Shown piece after piece: positions 1-6,797 of a stretch of DNA of 14,260 bases. Position 1 is the stretch's first letter. Each line of letters opens with the position of its first letter. This DNA is from Christensenella sp. UBA4651 (lineage in GTDB: Bacteria > Bacillota > Clostridia > Christensenellales > UBA1242): NCBI GenBank assembly GCA_002405615.1, contig DHMD01000018.1, positions 1-14,260 on the forward strand, in the 5' to 3' direction. The notes beneath the pieces were generated by a model. That model was not told the origin of the DNA. It searched no databases and saw nothing but the letters and a program-made list of their open reading frames with translations. A program made the translations under genes and the position numbers.

Positions 1-32
1 CCCCCCCCCGAAGTTTTAGAACTCTTGTTCAT
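1..32 (-). CDS. 5' end of an unidentified gene, cut by the window edge
   Basis: An ATG (complement of 30-32) is preceded by a strong AAGGAGGA ribosome binding site at about 39-46, and a near-consensus promoter lies about 120 bases further upstream. Only about ten codons are visible: M-N-K-S-S-K-T-S followed by glycines. The glycines come from a run of at least nine G on the coding strand, which continues to the window edge. The product cannot be identified. The start is well supported by the ribosome binding site and promoter. What lies beyond the G run is unknown, and the run may be an assembly end rather than true sequence. Confidence 0.6.
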   Translation of the reverse strand, partial: MNKSSKTSGG

Positions 33-148
33 AACTGTTCCTCCTTGTTTTTTGGTTTATTTCGCACTATATCTTGTGCCTTGCTTTTTGTCTGTTTTTT
101 ACAAGTTTGGGTGTATTTGCCCGATTCACTAACCCCACTTATGTGTTT

Positions 149-177
149 AGTATACCTAATTTTGACAAATTAGTCAA
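149..177 (-). promoter_or_regulatory. SigA-type promoter of the truncated left-edge gene
   Basis: On the minus strand there is a -35 box TTGACT (172-177) and a -10 box TATACT (149-154), separated by exactly 17 bases. Transcription would start near 142, giving a leader of about 110 bases before the ATG at 32. The -35 box lies inside an inverted repeat (161-178), which suggests repressor control. No riboswitch or other structured leader was recognised. Confidence 0.7.
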
Positions 178-178
178 A
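161..178. repeat. 18-bp inverted repeat TTTGAC-N6-GTCAAA, candidate operator
   Basis: The 18 bases form a near-perfect palindrome with arms TTTGAC and GTCAAA; the six-base centre is also nearly symmetrical, with only one mismatched pair. It overlaps the -35 box of the leftward promoter. A second TTTGAC, paired with a degenerate CTCAAA, follows at 182-200, so the region carries a repeated half-site. It resembles a repressor operator, but no regulator family was recognised. Confidence 0.45.
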
Positions 179-235
179 CGATTTGACATAATTTCTCAAA
201 ATTTTTTATTTTTTTGATAAATTTGCAAAAAAACC

Positions 236-264
236 TTGAATTATTTTTCTTTTTATGTTATACT
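236..264 (+). promoter_or_regulatory. Promoter of tRNA-Glu
   Basis: The -35 box is TTGAAT (236-241) and the -10 box is TATACT (259-264), with a 17-base spacer and an extended -10 TG at 256-257. The predicted start is near 271, about 40 bases upstream of the mature tRNA 5' end. The near-consensus boxes fit strong constitutive expression of a stable RNA. Confidence 0.75.
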
Positions 265-309
265 AGCACAGTACCGTTGATAATCACACCATTATTGATA
301 GTACATCGT

Positions 310-384
310 GCCTTCATAGTATAAGGGTTAGTACACCAGCCTCTCACGTTGGACATAGGGGTTCGAATCCCCTTGGAGGTACCA
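310..384 (+). tRNA. tRNA-Glu (anticodon CTC)
   Basis: A full cloverleaf can be folded by eye. The acceptor stem is GCCTTCA (310-316) with TGGAGGT (374-380), including two G-T wobble pairs. The D arm is 319-334. The anticodon stem CCAGC/GTTGG encloses the loop CTCTCAC with anticodon CTC at 343-345, which reads GAG. The T arm is AGGGG-TTCGAAT-CCCCT (357-373). The discriminator base is A381 and the CCA end is encoded (382-384). The gene stands alone, between its own promoter and a Rho-independent terminator, not in a tRNA cluster. Confidence 0.95.
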
Positions 385-395
385 CTATTACAAAG

Positions 396-430
396 AACCG
401 CAAGGAAAATTCCTTGCGGTTTTTGTTTTT
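396..430 (+). terminator. Rho-independent terminator of tRNA-Glu
   Basis: A 12-bp perfect stem (396-407 with 410-421, core AACCGCAAGGAA) has a two-base loop and is followed by a T-rich tract TTTTGTTTTT. It starts 12 bases after the tRNA CCA. On the other strand the hairpin is followed by TTCTTTG, so it may also stop leftward transcription from the SSB-like gene that ends at 497, though less efficiently. Confidence 0.92.
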
Positions 431-496
431 ATATTTATCATATCAATCAATTAATTCTTATAGCAATACCCAAAAGTGAAGTCCACTCCAACTACT

Positions 497-1180
497 TTAT
501 TTTTGCTCACAAGCGGCAGCAGGTTCGGCGAATTGCTCGGCAGACTCTTTGAGTTGGTAGACTAAATTATTTGTGGTCGACAACTTATTGACCGACACCT
601 CGTATGCGGTGCGAGTTTCGCTATTTTCCTCATCAATTCGCTTCTGATACTGACGGCTCTGAATCCTACCCGTCAAATAAATTTTCTCACCCACGCCAAG
701 GTCGCTAACAAATCTAGCGTTCCTCCCCCACGCAATGCACGGCAGATAATCTGACTTGTTGTACGCACGATTGACGGCTAGCAACATATCACAGATTTCA
801 CGCTTAAAAGGCGTCATACGATAAACGGGAGTTTTGCACAAGTACCCCTCCAACTCGATGATATTGCAGTTTTGCCCCTCGACAGGCTCTACGACCTCAC
901 GAACAAAAACGGTGAGCATTAGTTTACTCTTGTTATCCACCATTTTATTATAACTGCGAAATTGTCCAACTATTGCCAAAGTCCCGCCAAGCCCGAGGTT
1001 CACCCCTTTCATCAAGCGCTCCGAAATAGTAATCGGGATAATGTCGTACTGCTCCGAGAGTCTATTTACCTCCAAATTTATCTCATAAAAGCCCTCGCCG
1101 TAAACTTCGTGGCTAAACTCGGGATTGCTCACTACCTTACCACATAGATATACACGATTGTTGTCAAATTCAAAACTCAT
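497..1180 (-). CDS. Single-stranded DNA-binding protein-like, two tandem OB folds
   Basis: The 227-aa protein contains two SSB-like OB-fold units, at about residues 6-98 and 106-200. The second unit carries the family signature: an IAW-GRNARF stretch near 149-157 and a GRIQSRQY stretch at 171-178, like the GRIQTRxY strand of bacterial SSB. The protein differs from canonical SSB, which has one OB fold, a Gly-rich linker and an acidic DDDIPF-type tail: here the C-terminus is short, ends EQK and lacks that tail. It probably binds single-stranded DNA in some accessory role rather than being the main replication SSB. The ATG is preceded by AGGAGA at good spacing. The gene lies 26 bases downstream of the deacetylase gene, so the two are probably co-transcribed. 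Confidence 0.8.
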   Translation of the reverse strand: MSFEFDNNRVYLCGKVVSNPEFSHEVYGEGFYEINLEVNRLSEQYDIIPITISERLMKGVNLGLGGTLAIVGQFRSYNKMVDNKSKLMLTVFVREVVEPVEGQNCNIIELEGYLCKTPVYRMTPFKREICDMLLAVNRAYNKSDYLPCIAWGRNARFVSDLGVGEKIYLTGRIQSRQYQKRIDEENSETRTAYEVSVNKLSTTNNLVYQLKESAEQFAEPAAACEQK

Positions 1181-1206
1181 AATTATCTCCTGTTTATTCC
1201 TAATTT

Positions 1207-1977
1207 TTATGCGGCTGTCAATTTTTGCACGCCTGCTCGGTCGATAACATAATTATCCTTGTACACAAGGTCGCCGATACAACTGATAGTATAGCCCTGC
1301 TTTTTTAGGCGGTCGAGTACGATTGGTAACGCCTCTAAAATATGGTCCGAGTTATTGTGGCAAAGAATGATAGAACCATTTTTTACTCGGTTTAAGATAC
1401 GGGTACTAATCTCCGCTCCGCTAATTCCTTTCCAGTCTAGGCTATCCACGTCCCACTGAATGGTTTGCAGTCCTAAGCTGGTGGCTGTATCGAGGACAGT
1501 ATTATTGTACGAACCGAAAGGCGCACGGAAAAGTTTGATATCAATGTCGACAACATCTTTGATTTTTTGGATAGATGTAGTCAACTCGCTCTTTACTTGT
1601 TCTGCACTTAATTTCGCCATATCAGGGTGCGTATTGCTGTGCGTGCCGATTTCCATACCTTTTTCGTTGATGAGTTTGACCATATCAGGGAATTTCTCCG
1701 TCCAAAAACCGACTAGAAAAAATGTCGCCTTTACATCATACTCAGTTAGTAATTCCACGATTTTTTGCGTCTTGTCCGCTCCCCAAGCCGCGTCAAAACT
1801 GATTGCGACCTGTTTTTTGTCCGTTTCTACATTATATATAGGGACTTTGCGCAAATTGTCGCCGAAAAACACCGCCGACATCGCAGACTCGCCCAAAGGT
1901 AACGAAAGCACCGCACACAGCACAATACTAGCCAAAGCCAACCAAAGTACTGAGCGTTTTATGATAAGAAACTTCAT
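1207..1977 (-). CDS. Polysaccharide deacetylase (NodB domain), PdaB/YlxY-like
   Basis: A 256-aa membrane-anchored or secreted enzyme predicted to remove acetyl groups from peptidoglycan or another amino sugar polymer. Residues 5-28 form a hydrophobic signal or anchor segment. The NodB domain follows with its motifs: F61-D62 in SFDAAWG (motif 1, where the usual second Asp is Ala), H113 and H117 in THSNTH (metal ligands), R151 to N158 in RAPFGSYN, D181-W182, and H207 in ILCHNN. Loss of the second Asp in motif 1 is typical of the sporulation-linked PdaB/YlxY subfamily. The start at 1977 was chosen because GAGGAAG lies just upstream; an in-frame ATG at 2004 has no such site. A TTGACT at 2021-2026 could serve as -35 for a promoter in the gap. 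Spore cortex or cell wall modification is likely, but the substrate is inferred. Confidence 0.88.
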   Translation of the reverse strand: MKFLIIKRSVLWLALASIVLCAVLSLPLGESAMSAVFFGDNLRKVPIYNVETDKKQVAISFDAAWGADKTQKIVELLTEYDVKATFFLVGFWTEKFPDMVKLINEKGMEIGTHSNTHPDMAKLSAEQVKSELTTSIQKIKDVVDIDIKLFRAPFGSYNNTVLDTATSLGLQTIQWDVDSLDWKGISGAEISTRILNRVKNGSIILCHNNSDHILEALPIVLDRLKKQGYTISCIGDLVYKDNYVIDRAGVQKLTAA

Positions 1978-2157
1978 AACTTCCTCACAAACATATTTTA
2001 TCAAATTTGGGCTAAATTTGAGTCAAAATTGCTTGTCTAATAATGATGATTAAACTACTATTTTTGTTCAATTTTGTCTAATTCCGCCCCAACTTTGATT
2101 TAGTCTATGAGCTTTAATCTCAAATTATGATAGCAAATCGGTTTATCCTCACACAAC

Positions 2158-2186
2158 AAAAAAAGAAAAAGCCCCGAATAGGCTTT
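2158..2186 (-). terminator. Terminator of the parE-parC operon
   Basis: Read on the minus strand, a stem AAAGCC/GGCTTT (2181-2186 with 2168-2173) with a seven-base loop is followed by a T-rich tract (TTTTTCTTTTTTTG). It lies about 40 bases beyond the parC stop codon. Confidence 0.85.
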
Positions 2187-2224
2187 CCCTTGACAACAAT
2201 TATTCGCTTATCAAATTAAATTAT

Positions 2225-4666
2225 TTATTTTCTATTCACAAAACCAGCAGTAACTCGATTTACGCCACGAATGCTAGCGCCTTTTTTCTCACGAGGCAAA
2301 ATGCCAATTTTGTCCGCATTGATACCCTTGTTCTCTAGGTCGGTTATCAAAACCAACTCGTCAGATTTTTGTACACATTCGGCAAAAGTAACCTTATCCC
2401 CAGCGCCGAGCAAAATCAGACGAACACCCTTACGGTATCTAGCTGTTTTAGGAATTTGCGAGATGACTACACGCTTGCCCAAGCCCTGCTCGGTTGCTAG
2501 TGCGATTTCGCCCTTGCCGTCCGTAATGTCGGCATACAATAGGTTATCGCCGTCATACAAACTAACCCCACGCACACCACCAGACACACGCCCTTGCTGT
2601 GGCACATCGTCCTTGGTCGCCAGCAGTACTTGCCCTTGCTCGGTAACAAAGATGAGGTCCTTGGTTGCGTCCTCAAACTCGACCTTGATTAGTTCGTCAT
2701 CATCACGAACCTTGATAGCCTGCAAATAACTCTTGACAGTGTTGTATTCATTGTAATTTGTCTTTTTGACAAAGCCTAATTTGGTAAAGAACAAGAGTTC
2801 TCTCTGCTCGTTTTCCTCAAACTCAGCCAGAGTAAAGCCGACAATACGCTCGTTTACAGACAACTCCATAAATACATCTTGGGGAACGACACCTTTATCA
2901 CGGAATTTGCAAGGCTTGATATCAGCCATATTAAAGCGGATACTATACCCTTTGCTCGTGTACGCCAAAATTTCGCTATCACTCTTGACTTGCAAAATTT
3001 GCGTGTGGACTTGGGCAAGGCTCGCACCGTCCTTAAAGTCCTTGCTCGCATTGTTGTATGATTTCAAGTCCATTGCCTTGATACAGCCTTGGGCAGTTAG
3101 CCCCAGCACCATAGGAACGGCAATGTCCACCTTGACAGTTTCTACATCGATAACCTCGTCCGCCCCTACGATTTGAGTGCGCCTTGGATTCTTGTATTTG
3201 CGTTTGATTTCCAAAATTTCCTCTTTTACGATACCAAACTGCAATTCTTTGCTATTCACAATGGCGGTAAGTTTCTCAATCAAAAGTTTGAGTTCTTTCA
3301 ACTCGTCTGTAATCTTGTTTACCTCCAAACTCGTAAGCCTAGCAAGACGCATATCGAGAATAGCCTGCGCCTGACGCTCCGAAAGGTAGAATTTGTCCTT
3401 TAATTTCATTTTAGCGTCAGCAGGAGAAACCGCTTTTTTGATAATCTTGACTACTTCGTCAATATTCTTGATAGCGATGAGCAAGCCCTCCAAAATGTGG
3501 CTACGCTCTTTCGCTACTTCTAGGTCGTACTTGCTGCGGCGATAGATAATCTCCCTCTGATACTCAACATAGTATGAAATTATATCTAGTAACCCCAAAG
3601 TGCGAGGTTTGCCGCCTGCAATCGCCACCATATTGATAGCGAAACTGCAACGCATATCCGTACTTTTGAGCAATTGGTCAACTACGGCATTGACATTTCC
3701 GTCCTTTTTGATAGAAATTACCGCACGCATACCCTCACGGTCTGACTCATCACGCACCTCAGCAATATCTGATAAAACTCCCGCCTTTTCCTCACTCAAT
3801 TCCACGATATTTTGGAGCAATTTTGACTTGTTTACCTGATAAGGCAATTCGGTAATAATGATATTTTTCTTGTCATTCTTACCCTCTTCGATGTGGTACT
3901 TTGCCATCATCATAATCTTGCCTTTACCCGTTTCATACGCTTTCTGCAACTCGTCAATCGTCATCAAACCGCCAGTCGGAAAATCAGGCCCCTTGATATG
4001 TTTCATCATCTGTTTTAATGTAATTTTGGGGTTGTCAATGTATGCCACAACGCCGTCAATTACTTCTGCCAAGTTGTGTGGCGGAATATTGGTAGCCAAA
4101 CCTACCGCAATACCACTAGCACCGTTTACAAGTAAGTTCGGGAAACGCCCTGGCAACATATCGGGCTCTTTTATCGTGTCGTCAAAGTTTAGACTCCACC
4201 TAACAGTGTCCTTTTCCAAATCACGCAACAATTCGAGCGCCAATGGAGCGAGCCTTGCCTCGGTATAACGCATAGCAGCAGCACTATCGCCGTCATTACT
4301 ACCAAAGTTTCCGTGTCCTTGCACCAAAATCTCTCGCATATTGTGAGGTTGCGCCATACGAACCATCGCATCATAAACCGAGGTATCGCCATGTGGGTGA
4401 TATTTACCCAAACAATCACCTACGATACGAGCAGATTTTTTGAAAGGCTTGTCAGGTTCTAGCCCCAATGTCAACATATCGTACAAAATACGCCTCTGTA
4501 CAGGCTTTAGCCCGTCCTCTACACGAGGCAAAGCACGGTCGAGGATAACACATTCGCTGTATGGAATCATACTGATGTGTAGCACTTCGTCAAGACTACG
4601 CTCGATAATTGAACCACTACTAGCGGTTTGCTCTTTGCTTTTTTTGCTTTCTTTGTCTTTACTCAA
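2225..4666 (-). CDS. parC: Type II topoisomerase subunit A, probably topoisomerase IV ParC
   Basis: The 813-aa cleavage and religation subunit pairs with the upstream parE product. The 5Y-CAP domain has catalytic Tyr134 in AMRYTEARL, the quinolone-determining stretch HGDTSVYD at 92-99 (Thr95 is the E. coli GyrA Ser83 equivalent), and Ile186 in SGIAVG, the DNA-bending isoleucine position. A tower and coiled-coil region follow, then a beta-pinwheel C-terminal domain from about residue 500. No canonical GyrA box (QRRGGKG-like) is visible in that domain, which favours decatenating ParC over supercoiling GyrA. The start is TTG with TAGGAGG seven bases upstream; that site overlaps the parE stop codon. 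The residual uncertainty is ParC versus a divergent GyrA. Confidence 0.85.
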   Translation of the reverse strand: MSKDKESKKSKEQTASSGSIIERSLDEVLHISMIPYSECVILDRALPRVEDGLKPVQRRILYDMLTLGLEPDKPFKKSARIVGDCLGKYHPHGDTSVYDAMVRMAQPHNMREILVQGHGNFGSNDGDSAAAMRYTEARLAPLALELLRDLEKDTVRWSLNFDDTIKEPDMLPGRFPNLLVNGASGIAVGLATNIPPHNLAEVIDGVVAYIDNPKITLKQMMKHIKGPDFPTGGLMTIDELQKAYETGKGKIMMMAKYHIEEGKNDKKNIIITELPYQVNKSKLLQNIVELSEEKAGVLSDIAEVRDESDREGMRAVISIKKDGNVNAVVDQLLKSTDMRCSFAINMVAIAGGKPRTLGLLDIISYYVEYQREIIYRRSKYDLEVAKERSHILEGLLIAIKNIDEVVKIIKKAVSPADAKMKLKDKFYLSERQAQAILDMRLARLTSLEVNKITDELKELKLLIEKLTAIVNSKELQFGIVKEEILEIKRKYKNPRRTQIVGADEVIDVETVKVDIAVPMVLGLTAQGCIKAMDLKSYNNASKDFKDGASLAQVHTQILQVKSDSEILAYTSKGYSIRFNMADIKPCKFRDKGVVPQDVFMELSVNERIVGFTLAEFEENEQRELLFFTKLGFVKKTNYNEYNTVKSYLQAIKVRDDDELIKVEFEDATKDLIFVTEQGQVLLATKDDVPQQGRVSGGVRGVSLYDGDNLLYADITDGKGEIALATEQGLGKRVVISQIPKTARYRKGVRLILLGAGDKVTFAECVQKSDELVLITDLENKGINADKIGILPREKKGASIRGVNRVTAGFVNRK

Positions 4667-4673
4667 TTTTTAT

Positions 4674-4680
4674 CCTCCTA
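4674..4680 (-). promoter_or_regulatory. parC ribosome binding site fused to the parE stop codon
   Basis: On the minus strand TAGGAGG contains both the parE TAG stop (4678-4680) and a perfect Shine-Dalgarno AGGAGG, seven bases before the parC TTG start at 4666. It fixes the parC start at a non-ATG codon and implies tight translational coupling between the two subunits. Confidence 0.85.
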
Positions 4681-6636
4681 ACCCTCTTTCTTGCCTGTAA
4701 AAGTTTCTTCTCTATTAAAGTTTGCATATTCACTAATGTATGCCTTGCGTGCCTCTATGTTATCGCCCATAAGAGTAGTAATCATCAATTCCGCATTCGC
4801 CACATCGTCTAGTGTTACTCGCATCAGCGACCTCTTGCTTGGGTCCATTGTCGTATCCCAGAGTTGCTCTGGGTTCATTTCACCTAAACCTTTGTATCGC
4901 TGAATTGCATAGCCTTTACCAATTCGCTCAATAGCCTCGGGAAGCTCTGCGTCCGAATACACATACTCGACCTGCTCTCGCTTGGAAACCTTGTAAAGTG
5001 GTGGCAAACCAACATATAGATGTCCATTGAGTATGAGTTCTTTCATATACCTAAAAAAGAATGTAGCCAAAATCGCCCTAATGTGCGCACCGTCTTGGTC
5101 AGCATCACTCAAAATAATTACCTTGTGATATTTTAGGTTAGCAATGTTAAAGTCCTCACCGATACCCGTACCCAAAGCACTGATAATTGTACGAATTTCC
5201 TCGTTAGCAAGTATTTGAGCCAACCTCTTTTTCTCGGCGTTTAGAGGCTTACCACGCAGTGCCAAAATCGCCTGAAATGACCTGTCCCTCGCTTGTTTTG
5301 CACTACCGCCCGCACTTTCACCCTCTACGATAAAGAGTTCGTTTAGTTCGGGTTTTCTGCCACTACAACTGCTGAGTTTACCTATGAGGTTACTATTCTC
5401 AATACTGTTTTTCGCTCGGGTGATTTCTTTTGCTTTGCGAGCCGCCTCACGAACTTTTGCCGCCTGTTTTGCCTTGCCTACGGCGAGTTCAAGGATTTGC
5501 TTGTTAGCACCTTTGTCAAAAAACTCCATAAGTTTTTGGTAACTCAAAGCGTCAACTTCTGGCTTTATCTCCGTGTTGCCGAGTTTCGTCTTGGTCTGCC
5601 CCTCAAACTGCACATTACGCATCTTGATTGCCAAAACAATGGTCAGCCCCTCACGGAAGTCCTCACCTAGTAGCGCTGGGTCCTTATCCTTGATAAAGCC
5701 CGCCTTTTTACCTAGTTCTGTAAGCGCCCTAGTTAGCGCAGATTTGAGTCCCAACTCGTGAGTACCACCCTCGCTAGTCGGAATGTTGTTTACATAACTA
5801 AATGTGTTTTCGGTATAGCCATTCGTATACTGCATAGCACATTCCACTTGGCAAAGGTCGCTTTTCGCCTCAAAATAAATAGGTTTAGCATGCTCAACAC
5901 TCTTGTTCTCATTCAAATATTTGACGAAATCAGCGAGTCCGCCATCGTACTTAAATTCAAAAGTCAAAGGTTCGCCATTTGTTAGCCTACGCTCATCAAT
6001 CAACTTAATTCTAATGCCTTTGTTTAGAAAAGCGATTTCACGCAATCTTTTTGCAACCGTTTCGAGGTCAAAATTTATATCCTCAAAAACCCTATCATCA
6101 GGCATAAAGCGAACAAGCGTACCTTGATGATTTGTTTTGCCGACTTTCTTTAACGGAGCAACAGGCACACCACTCTTGATATTCTTGCCTGAACCACGGC
6201 TCTCAAACTGCATTTCATACTCATAGCCCTCACGGTAAACAGTAACAGAAAGCCAGCGAGATAGTGCATTTGCAACGGACGCACCTACACCGTGCAAACC
6301 ACCACTGTATTGATAATTATCACTCTCAAACTTACCACCAGCGTGCAACTGCGTAAATACAACCTCTACACCACTGACCTTTTTTTGCGGGTGAATATCA
6401 ACAGGGATACCACGACCGTTGTCCTCTACCTGAGCACTACCATCCTCTTCTAGGGTTACGATAATGGTATCGCCGTGTCCGTTGGCAATCTCGTCCACAC
6501 TATTATCTACTATCTCCCAGAGTAAGTGATGCAAACCCTTTGTACCAGTAGTACCAATATACATACCGGGACGCATACGCACTGCATCTAGTCCCTCTAG
6601 AATAACTATATCTTTTGAATCATACTCTTTAGACAA
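4678..6636 (-). CDS. parE: Type II topoisomerase subunit B, probably topoisomerase IV ParE
   Basis: The 652-aa ATPase subunit is close to the usual length for the family. The GHKL ATPase has Glu41 and Asn45 (EIVDN), D72-N-G-R-G and the lid GGLHGVGAS at 112-120. The transducer Lys is in QTK at 347-349. The TOPRIM domain has Glu438 in VEGESAGGSA and Asp511/513/515 in DADQDG. The C-terminal part reads LPPLYKVSK and YKGLGEMN, closer to ParE than to typical GyrB. The start is taken as TTG at 6636 because AAGGAGAG lies five bases upstream; the in-frame ATGs further up (6663, 6684) have no such site and would add residues not expected in the family. It is followed by parC with an 11-base gap. Confidence 0.87.
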   Translation of the reverse strand: MSKEYDSKDIVILEGLDAVRMRPGMYIGTTGTKGLHHLLWEIVDNSVDEIANGHGDTIIVTLEEDGSAQVEDNGRGIPVDIHPQKKVSGVEVVFTQLHAGGKFESDNYQYSGGLHGVGASVANALSRWLSVTVYREGYEYEMQFESRGSGKNIKSGVPVAPLKKVGKTNHQGTLVRFMPDDRVFEDINFDLETVAKRLREIAFLNKGIRIKLIDERRLTNGEPLTFEFKYDGGLADFVKYLNENKSVEHAKPIYFEAKSDLCQVECAMQYTNGYTENTFSYVNNIPTSEGGTHELGLKSALTRALTELGKKAGFIKDKDPALLGEDFREGLTIVLAIKMRNVQFEGQTKTKLGNTEIKPEVDALSYQKLMEFFDKGANKQILELAVGKAKQAAKVREAARKAKEITRAKNSIENSNLIGKLSSCSGRKPELNELFIVEGESAGGSAKQARDRSFQAILALRGKPLNAEKKRLAQILANEEIRTIISALGTGIGEDFNIANLKYHKVIILSDADQDGAHIRAILATFFFRYMKELILNGHLYVGLPPLYKVSKREQVEYVYSDAELPEAIERIGKGYAIQRYKGLGEMNPEQLWDTTMDPSKRSLMRVTLDDVANAELMITTLMGDNIEARKAYISEYANFNREETFTGKKEG

Positions 6637-6641
6637 AATAA

Positions 6642-6649
6642 CTCTCCTT
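6642..6649 (-). promoter_or_regulatory. Ribosome binding site that sets the parE TTG start
   Basis: AAGGAGAG on the minus strand is five bases from the TTG at 6636. It is the only good Shine-Dalgarno sequence near the gene start, so it decides for TTG over the upstream in-frame ATG codons. Confidence 0.75.
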
Positions 6650-6664
6650 ATAAAATTTACCATT

Positions 6665-6673
6665 ATTCTAACA
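6665..6673 (-). promoter_or_regulatory. Candidate extended -10 promoter for parE-parC
   Basis: The minus strand reads TGT followed by TAGAAT (6665-6670), an extended -10 element that matches TATAAT at five of six bases. No good -35 box stands 17 bases upstream; a TTGACA hexamer is present but only eight bases away. The predicted start near 6658 gives a short leader containing the ribosome binding site. The whole 161-bp gap is very AT-rich and has further -10-like matches, so this is tentative. Confidence 0.4.
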
Positions 6674-6797
6674 CAAATTGTCAAAAATAAAAAATCAATT
6701 TTAGCAAATTTATCAAAATTTTTTAATATTTTTCCCTATTTTAGCATATTTTTAGCCATTTTCACACATACTTATAACAAAAAAAGGAAGTTTCTCA

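Noticed and set aside
33..142. Riboswitch or T-box in the 110-base leader of the left-edge gene
   Set aside because: Only a weak GCAC/GTGC hairpin was seen; no conserved aptamer core, T-box sequence or leader terminator was recognised.
161..200. CtsR or LexA operator near the left edge
   Set aside because: The GTCAAA units are inverted rather than direct heptads three bases apart, and no GAAC-N4-GTTC was found, so neither regulator could be assigned.
349..552. 67-codon plus-strand open frame over the tRNA and its terminator
   Set aside because: It begins inside the tRNA-Glu gene, crosses the terminator hairpin and overlaps the end of the SSB-like gene; it has no ribosome binding site.
1460..2053. 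197-codon plus-strand open frame opposite the deacetylase
   Set aside because: It is antisense to a gene with clear NodB motifs. Its translation has no recognisable domain and it lacks a ribosome binding site.
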